DNA of 64,000 nt from positions 248,001 through 312,000 of the forward strand of contig NZ_JAUOEM010000001.1 of NCBI RefSeq assembly GCF_030540875.1, in the 5' to 3' direction. The translations under genes and the position numbers were made by a program. Below are positions 16,023 to 24,010 of this stretch, one piece after another. Numbering within the stretch: position 1 is the first letter of the stretch; the number at the start of each line of letters is the position of its first letter. This DNA is from Flavivirga amylovorans. GTDB lineage: Bacteria > Bacteroidota > Bacteroidia > Flavobacteriales > Flavobacteriaceae. The notes below the pieces were generated by a model, which saw only the letters and a program-made list of their open reading frames with translations, did not search any database and was not told the origin of the DNA.

Positions 16023-16030
16023 TAATTTTG
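16023..16030 (+). promoter_or_regulatory. Bacteroidota -7 box before the TfoX-N-like gene
   Basis: TAATTTTG matches TAnnTTTG fully and lies 21 bases before ATG 16052. It covers the TTG codon at 16028, so that codon is more likely promoter than start. The nearest upstream TTG (15993-15995) is too far for the standard spacing. Confidence 0.4.
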
Positions 16031-16051
16031 AAAACACCTATAAACATTCCA

Positions 16052-16372
16052 ATGGAACCTAAACACTATTTTGAAGCTATAAGAGTTCGATTTTGTTCTA
16101 ACCACGAAAATATAACCGTAGGTAAAATGATGCGTTCAGAAGCGATGCATTATAAAGGGAAGGTATTTGCATTTTTTTCTACTAAACAGAACATGGTGTT
16201 TAAACTAGGAAAGGGTTTTAATGTTGAAGCCATTGATGTTCCATTAGAAGTCTTTAGTCCTTTTAAAAATAAAAAACCTATGTCCGGTTGGTACCAATTG
16301 GGAGTTGAATATAAAGATTCCTGGGAGTTTTTAACAAATTTAGCGTTAGATATAATACATCAAGATACATGA
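16052..16372 (+). CDS. TfoX N-terminal-domain-like small protein
   Basis: 106 residues, cytoplasmic. The central stretch MMRSEAMHYKGKVFAFFSTKQ followed by MVFKLGKG resembles the TfoX/Sxy N-terminal domain pattern (a Met-rich glycine turn, then xGKxFAxxxxxxxxLKL). The C-terminus WYQLGVEYKDSWEFL fits the end of that fold. The family name comes from a competence regulator, but stand-alone copies like this are of unknown function. I start it at ATG 16052 because the in-frame TTG at 16028 overlaps a -7 box. Its stop overlaps the next start (ATGA), giving translational coupling. Confidence 0.6.
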   Translation: MEPKHYFEAIRVRFCSNHENITVGKMMRSEAMHYKGKVFAFFSTKQNMVFKLGKGFNVEAIDVPLEVFSPFKNKKPMSGWYQLGVEYKDSWEFLTNLALDIIHQDT

Positions 16373-17025
16373 TAACAAAAGCGTATACCGAATTTTTTAA
16401 AGAGTTGAACAAGAATAATAATAAAGAATGGTTTCATGCCAATAAGAAACGTTATGAAAATGATGTTAAGGAGCCTTTTTTAGAGTTGCTTTCAGAATTA
16501 CTTCCTATGCTCCATCAATGGGATAATCGAATTCTAACTGATGAAAAGAAAGCTTTGTTTAGGATAAATAGAGATGTGCGATTTTCAAAAGATAAAACAC
16601 CTTATCATACAATCTTTAAAGCTGGGTTTTCTCCTAATGGTAAAAAGTCTATGTTACCAGGATACTATTTAGGCATTAGTGCAGATTCAGTTCATGTTGG
16701 AGGTGGGCTTTTTAATGTTAAACCACCGGAATTAAAAGCAGTAAGAAATCATATTGCTAATCATATTGATGATTTTTTGGCTATAACAACGGCAAAAGAA
16801 TTTAGTGACTGTCTGGGAGCTTTAAAAGGAGACGTTTCTAAACGTATTGATAAAGCTCATGAAGCTGTAGTAAATAAAACATCATTGATATACAATAAAC
16901 AGTTTTATGCGATGTCTGATCTTTCTTTGAAAAACTATTATAATTCTCCTAATCTAAAAGATGCCATTGCAAAGCATTTTAAAGCTATTAGGCCTTTGAA
17001 TGAATTTTTAAATGCCGCATTTTAA
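16369..17025 (+). CDS. DUF2461 domain-containing protein
   Basis: 218 residues with the whole DUF2461 (TIGR02453-like) pattern: FFKELNKNNNKEWFHANKKRYE at the N-terminus, RINRDVRFSKDKTPYHT near residue 68, YLGISADSVHVGGG near 103, and a C-terminal FLNAAF. Members are widespread soluble proteins with no known activity. It overlaps the TfoX-N-like gene by 4 bases and precedes the SnoaL-like gene, so the three probably form an operon divergent from the GlxA-type regulator. Confidence 0.82.
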   Translation: MITKAYTEFFKELNKNNNKEWFHANKKRYENDVKEPFLELLSELLPMLHQWDNRILTDEKKALFRINRDVRFSKDKTPYHTIFKAGFSPNGKKSMLPGYYLGISADSVHVGGGLFNVKPPELKAVRNHIANHIDDFLAITTAKEFSDCLGALKGDVSKRIDKAHEAVVNKTSLIYNKQFYAMSDLSLKNYYNSPNLKDAIAKHFKAIRPLNEFLNAAF

Positions 17026-17073
17026 AACAGTATTATACAAATTAAATTATTAACTATAAATTCAATCAAAATT

Positions 17074-17445
17074 ATAACAACACAAGAAGTTGCAGGACAG
17101 TTAGTGAATTATTGCAGACAAGGACAGTTTGCTGAAGCTATTCAAAATTTATACGGACAAAACATTGTTAGTGCAGAACCAGATGGAGCACCAGTTAAAG
17201 AAACTAAAGGATTAGATGCAGTTATAGCCAAAGGCCAACAATTTAATGATATGGTAGAGGAAATTCATGGTATGGAAATTTCTGATCCTATTGTAGCAGA
17301 TAAATTCTTTTCATGTACTATGAAAATGGATGTAACGTTTAAAGGAGCGCCTCGAACCAATATGCATGAGGTTTGCGTTTATAAAGTAGAAGATGGTAAA
17401 ATAGTAAGAGAAGAGTTCTTTTTTACACCTATGCAACATGGGTAG
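17074..17445 (+). CDS. SnoaL-like/NTF2-fold protein with a non-ATG start
   Basis: A small NTF2-fold protein: LVNYCRQGQFAEAIQNLYG at the start, AEPDG, GLDAVIAKGQQF, MHEVCVYKVEDGKIVREEFFF at the end. No ATG precedes the conserved part. The first near-cognate codon downstream is GTG 17104 (113 aa), but the reading frame stays open upstream and reads TTQEVAGQLV, which looks like the true N-terminus. I therefore place the start at the ATA codon 17074, giving 123 aa, with ATT 17071 or GTG 17104 as alternatives. The fold often hosts small-molecule enzymes or binding proteins; the ligand here is unknown. Confidence 0.7.
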   Translation: MTTQEVAGQLVNYCRQGQFAEAIQNLYGQNIVSAEPDGAPVKETKGLDAVIAKGQQFNDMVEEIHGMEISDPIVADKFFSCTMKMDVTFKGAPRTNMHEVCVYKVEDGKIVREEFFFTPMQHG

Positions 17446-17453
17446 AAATCTAG

Positions 17454-17588
17454 AGGTTCTAGAAAGTTAATTGTCATTGCGAGACTTTGCAAAAGGCGTG
17501 GCAATCTGTTTAATTTTAGATTCGATTCAAAAGATTACCACGTCGATTCTCTCCTCGTAATGACAGTTCTCTTTAACTTTCTAGACCT
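17454..17588. repeat. Nested inverted repeat between convergent genes
   Basis: Three layers of inverted arms surround a centre near 17520. The outer pair is AGGTTCTAGAAAGTTAA (17454-17470) with TTAACTTTCTAGACCT (17573-17588). The middle pair is TGTCATTGCGAG (17472-17483) with CTCGTAATGACA (17554-17565). The inner pair is CGTGGCAATCT with AGATTACCACG. The middle and inner arms resemble a repeat family widespread in bacterial genomes. The element sits between the stops of two convergent genes and could also act as a two-way terminator. Confidence 0.7.
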
Positions 17589-17597
17589 TTAATAGTA

Positions 17598-19637
17598 CTA
17601 TTTCAATAACCCAGCACGCTTTAATAGGGCTTCAGGCTTAGGTTCTTGCCCTCTAAAACGTTTGTAAAGTGTCATAGGATTTTCTGTACCTCCTTGAGAC
17701 AATACATGTTTTTTAAATTTATCAGCAATTTCTTTGTTAAAAATACCAGATTCTTTAAAATATTCGAATGCATCAGCATCTAAAACTTCTGCCCATTTAT
17801 AGCTGTAATATCCAGATGAATAGCCTCCTTGAAAGATATGAGAAAAAGCCGTACTCATACAATTTTCTGAAACTTCCGGATAAAGCGTTGTATGCTTAAA
17901 AGCTTCATTTTCATGAGTTTTAACAGATTTTATAGCTTCTGGCGATTCATTAGCATGCCAACTCATGTCTAACAATCCAAAACTTATTTGTCTTAGTGTT
18001 TGCATACCTTCGTGAAACGTAGCAGATTCCTTTATTTTTTCAACCAAATCCATTGGAATGACTTCCCCGGTTTCATAATGCGTGGCAAACAATTCTAAAG
18101 CTTCTTTTTCGTAGCACCAATTTTCTATAACCTGACTCGGTAATTCAACAAAGTCCCAAAATACGCTGGTTCCAGATAGACTAGGGTAGGTTGTGTTTGC
18201 TAGTATACCATGCAATGCATGACCGAATTCATGAAATAATGTTGTAACCTCATTAAAAGTTAAAAGAGACGGCTTGCTCTTTGTTGGCTTGGTAAAGTTG
18301 CAAACAATAGATATATGTGGTCTATCATTAACACCATTCTTTATAGACTGTGGTTTATATGAAGTCATCCAAGCCCCATTTCGTTTTCCTGCTCTTGGAA
18401 AAAAATCGGCATAAAAAATAGAAATTAAATCACCATCATTATTAGTGACTTTATAAGTTAAAACATCTTCGTGATATTTATCTATGGTATCTATTTCCTC
18501 AAAGTTTAAATCGAATAATTTATTGGCTACAGTAAAGGCGCCATCAATCACATTTTCTAACTTGAAGTATGGTTTTAATTTCTCATCATCAAGACTAAAC
18601 AGCTTTTGTTTCAATTTTTCAGAATAATAAGATGCATCCCATTTTTCAAGTCGATCAATGCCATCTAAATCTTTAGCAAAACTTTCTAGGTTTTTGAATT
18701 CCCGTTCGGCAGCTGGTTTTGCTTTTTCAAGTAATTCGTTTAAAAAGCTTTCAACAGTTTCGGGCGTTTTTGCCATGCGTTCTTCTAAAACAAAATGCGC
18801 ATGTGTTTTGTAACCTAAAAGATTGGCCCGTTGAAACCTTAATTTAACTATTTGTAATATATTATCTTGATTGTCAAAAGCATCACCTTTAAACGCTTTT
18901 GCCCCAGCGGTAAGTGCTAGTTTTTTTCTCAGCTCACGATTATCGGCATAGGTCATAAAAGGAATATAACTAGGATAGTCTAACGTGAACAACCAACCTT
19001 CTTTTTCTTTAGATTCTGCTAATTGTTTAGCGGCTTCTTTAGCACCTTCAGGTAAACCAGATAAATCATCTTCATTAGTTATAAGCATTTCAAAAGCATT
19101 GGTTTCTGCCAATACATTTTCTCCAAATTTAAGAGTTAGTTGGCTCAATTGCTTATCAATATCCCGAAGTTCCTGTTTTTTGTCTTCGGGTAAATTAGCA
19201 CCGTTTCTCGAAAAGCTTTTATACTTTTTATCAAGTAATGTTTGTTGCTCTATGGTTAGATCTAATGAGTTTTTACTATCATAAACAGCTTTTACACGTT
19301 TAAATAAGTCCTCATTTAGGGTGATATCATTACTGAATTCTGATAGTAAAGGCGATACTTCTTGTGCTATCTTTTGAATCGTATCATTTGTCTCGGCAGA
19401 ATTCAAGTTAAAAAATATACTAGAAATTCTACCCAATTGTTCTCCTGAAAAATCTAAAGCCTCAATGGTATTTTTAAAAGTTGGAAGCTCATTATTTTTG
19501 GCGATAGCATCAATTTCAGATTTAGCGTTGGTAATAGCCTGTTTAATGGCTGGCAAGAAATCTTCATTGGCGATTTTTGAAAATGGAGCTGAATTATATG
19601 TAGTTTCAAAAGGTTTTGTTAATATGTTTTTTGTCAT
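17598..19637 (-). CDS. M3 family zinc metallopeptidase (oligopeptidase/dipeptidyl carboxypeptidase)
   Basis: 679-residue cytoplasmic thimet-oligopeptidase-type enzyme degrading short peptides. The HEXXH zinc motif is in TLFHEFGHALHG near residue 470, with the third ligand Glu in the following WDFVELPSQ segment, as in the family. YSYKWAEVLDADAF near the C-terminus holds the substrate-binding Tyr. The length matches Dcp/PrlC, and without a signal peptide a cytoplasmic PrlC-like role is more likely. ATG 19637 is preferred to the in-frame TTG at 19643. The gene is separated from purE by a strong hairpin terminator, so it has its own promoter. Confidence 0.93.
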   Translation of the reverse strand: MTKNILTKPFETTYNSAPFSKIANEDFLPAIKQAITNAKSEIDAIAKNNELPTFKNTIEALDFSGEQLGRISSIFFNLNSAETNDTIQKIAQEVSPLLSEFSNDITLNEDLFKRVKAVYDSKNSLDLTIEQQTLLDKKYKSFSRNGANLPEDKKQELRDIDKQLSQLTLKFGENVLAETNAFEMLITNEDDLSGLPEGAKEAAKQLAESKEKEGWLFTLDYPSYIPFMTYADNRELRKKLALTAGAKAFKGDAFDNQDNILQIVKLRFQRANLLGYKTHAHFVLEERMAKTPETVESFLNELLEKAKPAAEREFKNLESFAKDLDGIDRLEKWDASYYSEKLKQKLFSLDDEKLKPYFKLENVIDGAFTVANKLFDLNFEEIDTIDKYHEDVLTYKVTNNDGDLISIFYADFFPRAGKRNGAWMTSYKPQSIKNGVNDRPHISIVCNFTKPTKSKPSLLTFNEVTTLFHEFGHALHGILANTTYPSLSGTSVFWDFVELPSQVIENWCYEKEALELFATHYETGEVIPMDLVEKIKESATFHEGMQTLRQISFGLLDMSWHANESPEAIKSVKTHENEAFKHTTLYPEVSENCMSTAFSHIFQGGYSSGYYSYKWAEVLDADAFEYFKESGIFNKEIADKFKKHVLSQGGTENPMTLYKRFRGQEPKPEALLKRAGLLK

Positions 19638-19756
19638 TCTCAATAAATGTGTTAAAATGTGAACTTATTATGTATGCATAATAAGTTTTTTTGTATTTTT
19701 GTAGTTCGTATACGGAGTGACTAACTCATTATAATTATACACTAATAGCAAAAAAA

Positions 19757-19783
19757 GCCTCAAAATATTTTGAGGCCTTTTTT
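19757..19783. terminator. Bidirectional intrinsic terminator after purE
   Basis: GCCTCAAAATATTTTGAGGC (19757-19776) is a perfect palindrome flanked by A-runs on one side and T-runs on the other, so it would terminate on either strand. It directly follows the purE stop on the minus strand. Confidence 0.8.
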
Positions 19784-20264
19784 ATTTTAAGTCTTTAGCC
19801 GATTCGTTTACTTTTAGTTTTAAACCTTCTTTATAAGCTAATATTTTATCTAAAACGCAAGTGTCTCCAGAGCCAATAATTTGAGCAGCCAGTATGCCTG
19901 CATTTTTTGCACCATTAAGAGCAACAGTAGCAACAGGAACACCTCCTGGCATTTGTAAAATAGATAAGATAGAATCCCAGCCATCAATAGAGTTACTGCT
20001 TTTAACAGGAACACCTATAACTGGAAGTGGTGATAATGAAGCAATCATTCCTGGTAAATGTGCTGCACCACCGGCACCTGCAACAATAACGGCAAACCCT
20101 CTTGTATGTGCATGTTTTCCGTAATCAAATAATTTTTCTGGGGTTCTGTGAGCCGAAACAATATCTACTTCAACTTCAATATCAAAACCTTTTAAAATAT
20201 CAATAGCATCTTGCATTACAGGAAGATCACTTTTACTTCCCATGATTACTCCTACTTTTTTCAT
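19782..20264 (-). CDS. purE: N5-carboxyaminoimidazole ribonucleotide mutase, class I PurE
   Basis: 160-residue cytoplasmic enzyme of de novo purine synthesis that converts N5-CAIR to CAIR. Class I motifs are intact: MGSKSDLPVM at the N-terminus, SAHRTPEKLFDY near residue 40, and GAGGAAHLPGMIASLSPLPVIGVPV near 65. The octameric fold is expected from the family. It lies 94 bases downstream of purK, and a repeat element occupies that spacer. The hairpin at 19757-19776 ends the unit. The PurE/PurK pair implies the ATP-dependent two-step carboxylation route. Confidence 0.97.
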   Translation of the reverse strand: MKKVGVIMGSKSDLPVMQDAIDILKGFDIEVEVDIVSAHRTPEKLFDYGKHAHTRGFAVIVAGAGGAAHLPGMIASLSPLPVIGVPVKSSNSIDGWDSILSILQMPGGVPVATVALNGAKNAGILAAQIIGSGDTCVLDKILAYKEGLKLKVNESAKDLK

Positions 20265-20283
20265 AAATTTTTATTTTATGTCA

Positions 20284-20353
20284 GGTCGAGCGCAGTCGAG
20301 ACCTTAATACCAAAACTAAAAAATATTTAAAAGACCCCTCGACTGCACTCGGG
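20284..20353. repeat. Short inverted repeat between purK and purE
   Basis: Left arm TCGAGCGCAGTCGAG (about 20286-20300) and right arm CTCGACTGCACTCGG (20338-20352) form a stem with one or two mismatches and a loop of about 37 bases. The GCAGTCGA core is the same as that of the insertion inside the alpha-2-macroglobulin gene at 28258-28283, so the two belong to one repeat family. Confidence 0.6.
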
Positions 20354-20358
20354 AGTCT

Positions 20359-21513
20359 TTACTCACTTATTACTTTAATTGATTTTTTAACATCTTCGGC
20401 TATCTTTCGCGCCTCGTTTAAATCTTCATTTACAATGGTAACATGTCCCATCTTTCTAAACGGGCGTGTTTGTTTTTTACCATAAATATGGGGCGTTACA
20501 CCGTCCATTTTCATAATGTTTTCAATATTTTTATAAACCACATTGCCCGTATAGCCTTCAGCTCCAACTAAGTTAACCATAACACCACCAACTTTATTGT
20601 CTGTTCTTCCCAATGGTAAATCTAAAATGGCTCTTAAGTGTTGCTCAAATTGAGAGGTATAACTAGCTTCAATAGTTTGATGCCCAGAATTATGCGGTCT
20701 TGGTGCAACTTCATTTATTAAAATATCGTCGTTTTGTGTCTGAAACATTTCTACAGCTAACAATCCAACATGGTTAAAAGCTTTAGATGTTTTTAAAGCG
20801 GCCTCTGTTGCTTTTTTTGCAACTTCTTTAGAAATCCTAGCAGGACAAATAACATATTCTACTTGATTAGCCTCTGGGTGAAATTCCATTTCAACAACTG
20901 GAAATGTTTTAATGTCTCCTGAAGCATTTCTAATCACAATAACAGCTAATTCATTTTTAAAAGGTACTAAGGTTTCAGCAATACATTCTACATTTGGTAA
21001 GTCTTCTAAATCTTGAAGCGTTTTTACAATTTTTACGCCTGTACCATCATATCCAAATTGAGCGCATTTCCAAACAAAAGGCATTGTTAAACTGCCATTA
21101 TTTATAGCTTCGTTAATTTCTGAAGTATAAGAAAAACGAGAAAAAGGAGCTGTTGGTAAATGATTGTCAACATAAAACAATTTCTGAGTTGCTTTGTTTT
21201 GAATTGTGCGTAATGTTTTGGATGCAGGATATACTTTTATACCCTCTTTTTCAAGAGCTTCCAAAGCATCGACATTTACATTTTCAATTTCAATGGTTAG
21301 TACATCTACTTGTTTTCCGAAATTGTAAACAGCGTCATAATCCATTAAATCACCCAAATGAAATTCATTACTCGCTATTTTACAAGGAGCTTCATTGCTG
21401 GAATCTAAAACGCAAGTATAGATATCAAATTTTCTAGTATCGTTAAGTAGCATTTTACCTAATTGACCACCACCAAGAATGCCAAGTTTGAAATTTGAAG
21501 AAAAGTAGTTCAT
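20359..21513 (-). CDS. purK: N5-carboxyaminoimidazole ribonucleotide synthase
   Basis: 384-residue ATP-grasp enzyme carboxylating AIR with bicarbonate and ATP to give N5-CAIR. GILGGGQLGKML begins the N-terminal domain (residue 12 on). The ATP-grasp centre carries GYDGTGVKIV and CIAETLVPFKNELAVIV; the ligand site is EVAPRPHNSGHQTIEA near residue 265. Length and motif order are those of the housekeeping enzyme. It is transcribed away from the hpt-adk fusion gene, and its own -7 box is likely at 21549-21556. Confidence 0.97.
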   Translation of the reverse strand: MNYFSSNFKLGILGGGQLGKMLLNDTRKFDIYTCVLDSSNEAPCKIASNEFHLGDLMDYDAVYNFGKQVDVLTIEIENVNVDALEALEKEGIKVYPASKTLRTIQNKATQKLFYVDNHLPTAPFSRFSYTSEINEAINNGSLTMPFVWKCAQFGYDGTGVKIVKTLQDLEDLPNVECIAETLVPFKNELAVIVIRNASGDIKTFPVVEMEFHPEANQVEYVICPARISKEVAKKATEAALKTSKAFNHVGLLAVEMFQTQNDDILINEVAPRPHNSGHQTIEASYTSQFEQHLRAILDLPLGRTDNKVGGVMVNLVGAEGYTGNVVYKNIENIMKMDGVTPHIYGKKQTRPFRKMGHVTIVNEDLNEARKIAEDVKKSIKVISE

Positions 21514-21548
21514 TGATTTCTTTTTAACTGAAATTGAATAAGGATACG

Positions 21549-21556
21549 CAAAAATA
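21549..21556 (-). promoter_or_regulatory. Candidate -7 box for purK
   Basis: On the minus strand this reads TATTTTTG, matching TAnnTTTG, 35 bases before the purK ATG. No TTG is seen at the usual -33 distance. Confidence 0.35.
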
Positions 21557-21619
21557 CACTTAAATATTAATTAGCAGCTAAATCGTAAATCAAAAAATCA
21601 TTATTTGTTAACGAATGAT

Positions 21620-21627
21620 TATCTTTG
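21620..21627 (+). promoter_or_regulatory. -7 box for the hpt-adk fusion gene
   Basis: TATCTTTG fits TAnnTTTG fully and ends 12 bases before ATG 21640, implying a very short leader. It overlaps the TTG at 21625, ruling that codon out as a start. The divergent purK box lies about 65 bases away. Confidence 0.45.
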
Positions 21628-21639
21628 CTGCTTCAAAAA

Positions 21640-22758
21640 ATGATAACCGTGATAAAGCTACACGACAAATATTTTAAACCATTTATTTCAGCCAAAGAGA
21701 TTGATGATGTTTTACAGCGTTTAGCAATAGAAATTGCTGAAGATGTGGGAGATGAAATTCCTGTGTTTGTTGGGATTTTAAATGGCTCGTTTATGGTAGT
21801 GAGTGATTTTGTAAAAAAGTATCCAAAACCATGCGAAGTCACGTTTATAAAATTAGCATCTTACGAAGGTGTTAAATCAACCGAAGATATTCAAAGACTT
21901 ATAGGTTTAACCCAAGATTTAACAGGACGTACTGTTGTTATTTTGGAAGATATTATCGATACAGGAAACACCTTAGCTGAAGTCCATAGGATTTTTAAAA
22001 ATGAAAAGGTGAAATCGTTAAAAATAGCAACGCTATTTTACAAGCCTGAAGCCTATAAAAAAGATTTCAAATTACATTACGTTGGTATTGAGATTCCTAA
22101 TAAATTTATAGTTGGTTACGGCTTAGATTATGATGGATTAGGAAGAAATTTACCAGAAATATATCAAATAAAAGAGACACAACACATGACAAACTTAGTG
22201 CTATTTGGCCCTCCAGGTGCTGGAAAAGGAACACAAGCAGATTTTTTAAAAGAAAAGTATAATTTAGTACATATATCTACAGGCGATGTTTTTAGATATA
22301 ATATTAAAAACGAAACGGCTTTAGGCATGTTAGCTAAGTCTTATATGGATAAAGGAGAATTAGTTCCAGATCAAGTAACTATTGACATGTTAAATGCTGA
22401 AGTTGAGAAAAATGCCGGTGCTAATGGCTTTATTTTTGATGGATTTCCACGTACTAATGCGCAGGCAGATGCTTTAGATAAGTTATTGGATAGTAAAGAT
22501 TCTCAAATAAATGCGATGATTGCTTTAGAAGTTGAAGATGAAGTTTTAGTTGAGCGTTTATTATCTCGTGGTAAAACTAGTGGAAGAGCAGATGATGCTG
22601 ATGAGTCTATTATTAGAAATAGAATCGCTGAATATTACAATAAAACGGCTATTTTAAAAGAATTCTATTCAGCACAAAATAAATATTTTGGTGTTAACGG
22701 TATTGGTAGTATCGAAGATATTACAGTGCGTTTAAGTACTGTTATTGATACACTATAA
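21640..22758 (+). CDS. Fused hypoxanthine phosphoribosyltransferase-adenylate kinase
   Basis: One 372-residue frame with two complete enzymes. Residues 1-178 are a hypoxanthine (guanine) phosphoribosyltransferase, with the PRPP loop VVILEDIIDTGNTL at about 99-112. Residues 183-372 are an adenylate kinase, with the P-loop GPPGAGKGT at 190-198, ISTGDVFR, DGFPRTNAQ and a short LID (RLLSRGKTSGRADD). The linker is only about IKETQH, and no stop separates the parts. Met183 (ATG 22186) is just where a free Adk would begin, so an internal start could also yield Adk alone. The pairing salvages hypoxanthine to IMP and balances AMP/ADP/ATP. ATG 21640 is chosen because the upstream TTG at 21625 lies in a -7 box. 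Confidence 0.93.
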   Translation: MITVIKLHDKYFKPFISAKEIDDVLQRLAIEIAEDVGDEIPVFVGILNGSFMVVSDFVKKYPKPCEVTFIKLASYEGVKSTEDIQRLIGLTQDLTGRTVVILEDIIDTGNTLAEVHRIFKNEKVKSLKIATLFYKPEAYKKDFKLHYVGIEIPNKFIVGYGLDYDGLGRNLPEIYQIKETQHMTNLVLFGPPGAGKGTQADFLKEKYNLVHISTGDVFRYNIKNETALGMLAKSYMDKGELVPDQVTIDMLNAEVEKNAGANGFIFDGFPRTNAQADALDKLLDSKDSQINAMIALEVEDEVLVERLLSRGKTSGRADDADESIIRNRIAEYYNKTAILKEFYSAQNKYFGVNGIGSIEDITVRLSTVIDTL

Positions 22759-22761
22759 ACG

Positions 22762-22831
22762 TTCTGCGAGAGCAGGAATTCGTATTTCTAGGTTTTAGTT
22801 CAATTAAATAGATTCCCGCTTTCGCGGGAAT
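22762..22831. repeat. Pair of REP-like palindromes between adk and obgE
   Basis: TTCTGC-GAGA-GCAGGAA (22762-22778, one base missing in the left arm) and ATTCCCGC-TTTC-GCGGGAAT (22812-22831, perfect) are two hairpins about 33 bases apart. Both have the 'ATTCC-N-GGAAT' frame of the family also seen at 60936-61007. The second may help to terminate the hpt-adk transcript, although no T-run follows. Confidence 0.65.
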
Positions 22832-22849
22832 GACAAACAAAGGCATTTC

Positions 22850-23848
22850 ATGACTGAAGGGAATTTTGTTGATTATGTAAAAATGTATGTCGCTTCTGGT
22901 AACGGAGGTAAAGGTTCTGTACATCTACATCGGGAGAAATACATTACCAAAGGCGGCCCTGATGGTGGTGATGGAGGTCGTGGAGGTCATATTATTCTTC
23001 GAGGAAATTCTAATCTATGGACGCTTCTTCATTTAAAATTTAAAAAACATATTCGTGCCGGTCATGGTGGAAACGGAAGTAAAAGCAGGAGTTCTGGAGC
23101 AGATGGAGAAGATGTGTTTTTAGAAGTGCCTTTAGGGACTGTTGTTCGAGATACTGAAACAGATGAAATCCTTTTAGAAATTACTGAAGATGGTGAAGAA
23201 AGAATTATTGTAGAAGGTGGAAAAGGTGGATTAGGAAACTGGCATTTCAAGTCGTCGACCAATCAAACACCAAGATATGCACAACCAGGACTTCCATTAG
23301 AAGAGAAGTATGTTACGTTAGAACTAAAAATTCTTGCAGATGTTGGTTTAGTTGGATTCCCAAATGCAGGGAAATCTACGTTATTATCAGTCGTTACATC
23401 GGCCAAGCCAAAAATTGCTGATTATGAATTCACAACACTTAAACCCAATTTAGGAATCGTAGAGTATCGCGATTTTCAAACCTTTGTTATGGCAGATATT
23501 CCTGGAATAATAGAAGGTGCTGCCGAAGGAAAAGGGTTGGGGCATTACTTTTTACGTCATATCGAGCGTAACTCTATTCTATTGTTTTTAATTCCTGCAG
23601 ACGCCGATGATATTAGAAAACAATATGATGTCTTGTTAGATGAACTTCGTCGTTACAACCCTGAAATGCTTGATAAAGAACGTATCATAGCAATATCTAA
23701 ATGTGATATGCTGGATGATGAATTGAAAGCAGAACTTAAAAAAGAGTTGGATAACGAGCTTCCTATTCCATATTTATTTATTTCATCTGTGGCACAACAA
23801 GGGATTACTGAGTTAAAAGATGTTTTGTGGAAAATGTTGAATGATTAA
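22850..23848 (+). CDS. obgE: GTPase Obg
   Basis: 332-residue essential ribosome-associated GTPase that takes part in 50S maturation and stress response. The glycine-rich Obg fold fills residues 1-157 ([17 protein letters not shown]-type repeats). The G domain follows: G1 [10 protein letters not shown]3 [10 protein letters not shown]4 SKCD and G5 SSVA. It lacks the extra C-terminal OCT domain of some Gram-positive forms and matches the usual short version. The gene follows the hpt-adk fusion by about 90 bases, with repeats between them. Confidence 0.97.
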   Translation: MTEGNFVDYVKMYVASGNGGKGSVHLHREKYITKGGPDGGDGGRGGHIILRGNSNLWTLLHLKFKKHIRAGHGGNGSKSRSSGADGEDVFLEVPLGTVVRDTETDEILLEITEDGEERIIVEGGKGGLGNWHFKSSTNQTPRYAQPGLPLEEKYVTLELKILADVGLVGFPNAGKSTLLSVVTSAKPKIADYEFTTLKPNLGIVEYRDFQTFVMADIPGIIEGAAEGKGLGHYFLRHIERNSILLFLIPADADDIRKQYDVLLDELRRYNPEMLDKERIIAISKCDMLDDELKAELKKELDNELPIPYLFISSVAQQGITELKDVLWKMLND

Positions 23849-23851
23849 GAT

Positions 23852-23992
23852 TATTTAAATCGTTCTAAAATCCAATCTTTTATAATTTGTAAAGCTATAG
23901 GTGAGAAGGTTTCCTCAATTTGAGCATATTCTTGCATGCTTCCTGTTTCGGTAGTTTGAAACAGATACTTTATCCATGGAATAATTTTTGAT
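23852..23992 (-). pseudogene. 3' remnant of a hydrolase gene
   Basis: On the minus strand a 46-codon frame, ending at a TAA near 23852, reads KIIPWIKYLFQTTETGSMQEYAQI and then SPIALQIIKDWILERFK. This looks like the C-terminus of an alpha/beta-hydrolase-type protein. A stop immediately precedes it (near 23992) and no coding frame continues upstream, because the DUF4136 gene starts there on the other strand. The rest of the gene is missing, so this is a relic. Family assignment by eye only. Confidence 0.5.
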
Positions 23993-24010
23993 TAACTTTA
24001 ATAAAAAATT

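Noticed and set aside
19701-19756. tRNA-like folding of the stretch before the purE terminator
   Set aside because: No acceptor stem, T-arm or anticodon arm pairing could be found.
22176-22192. Sequencing frameshift as the cause of the hpt-adk fusion
   Set aside because: The frame is continuous, the linker codons are regular and both domains are complete; a missing stop by error remains possible but is not shown by the sequence.
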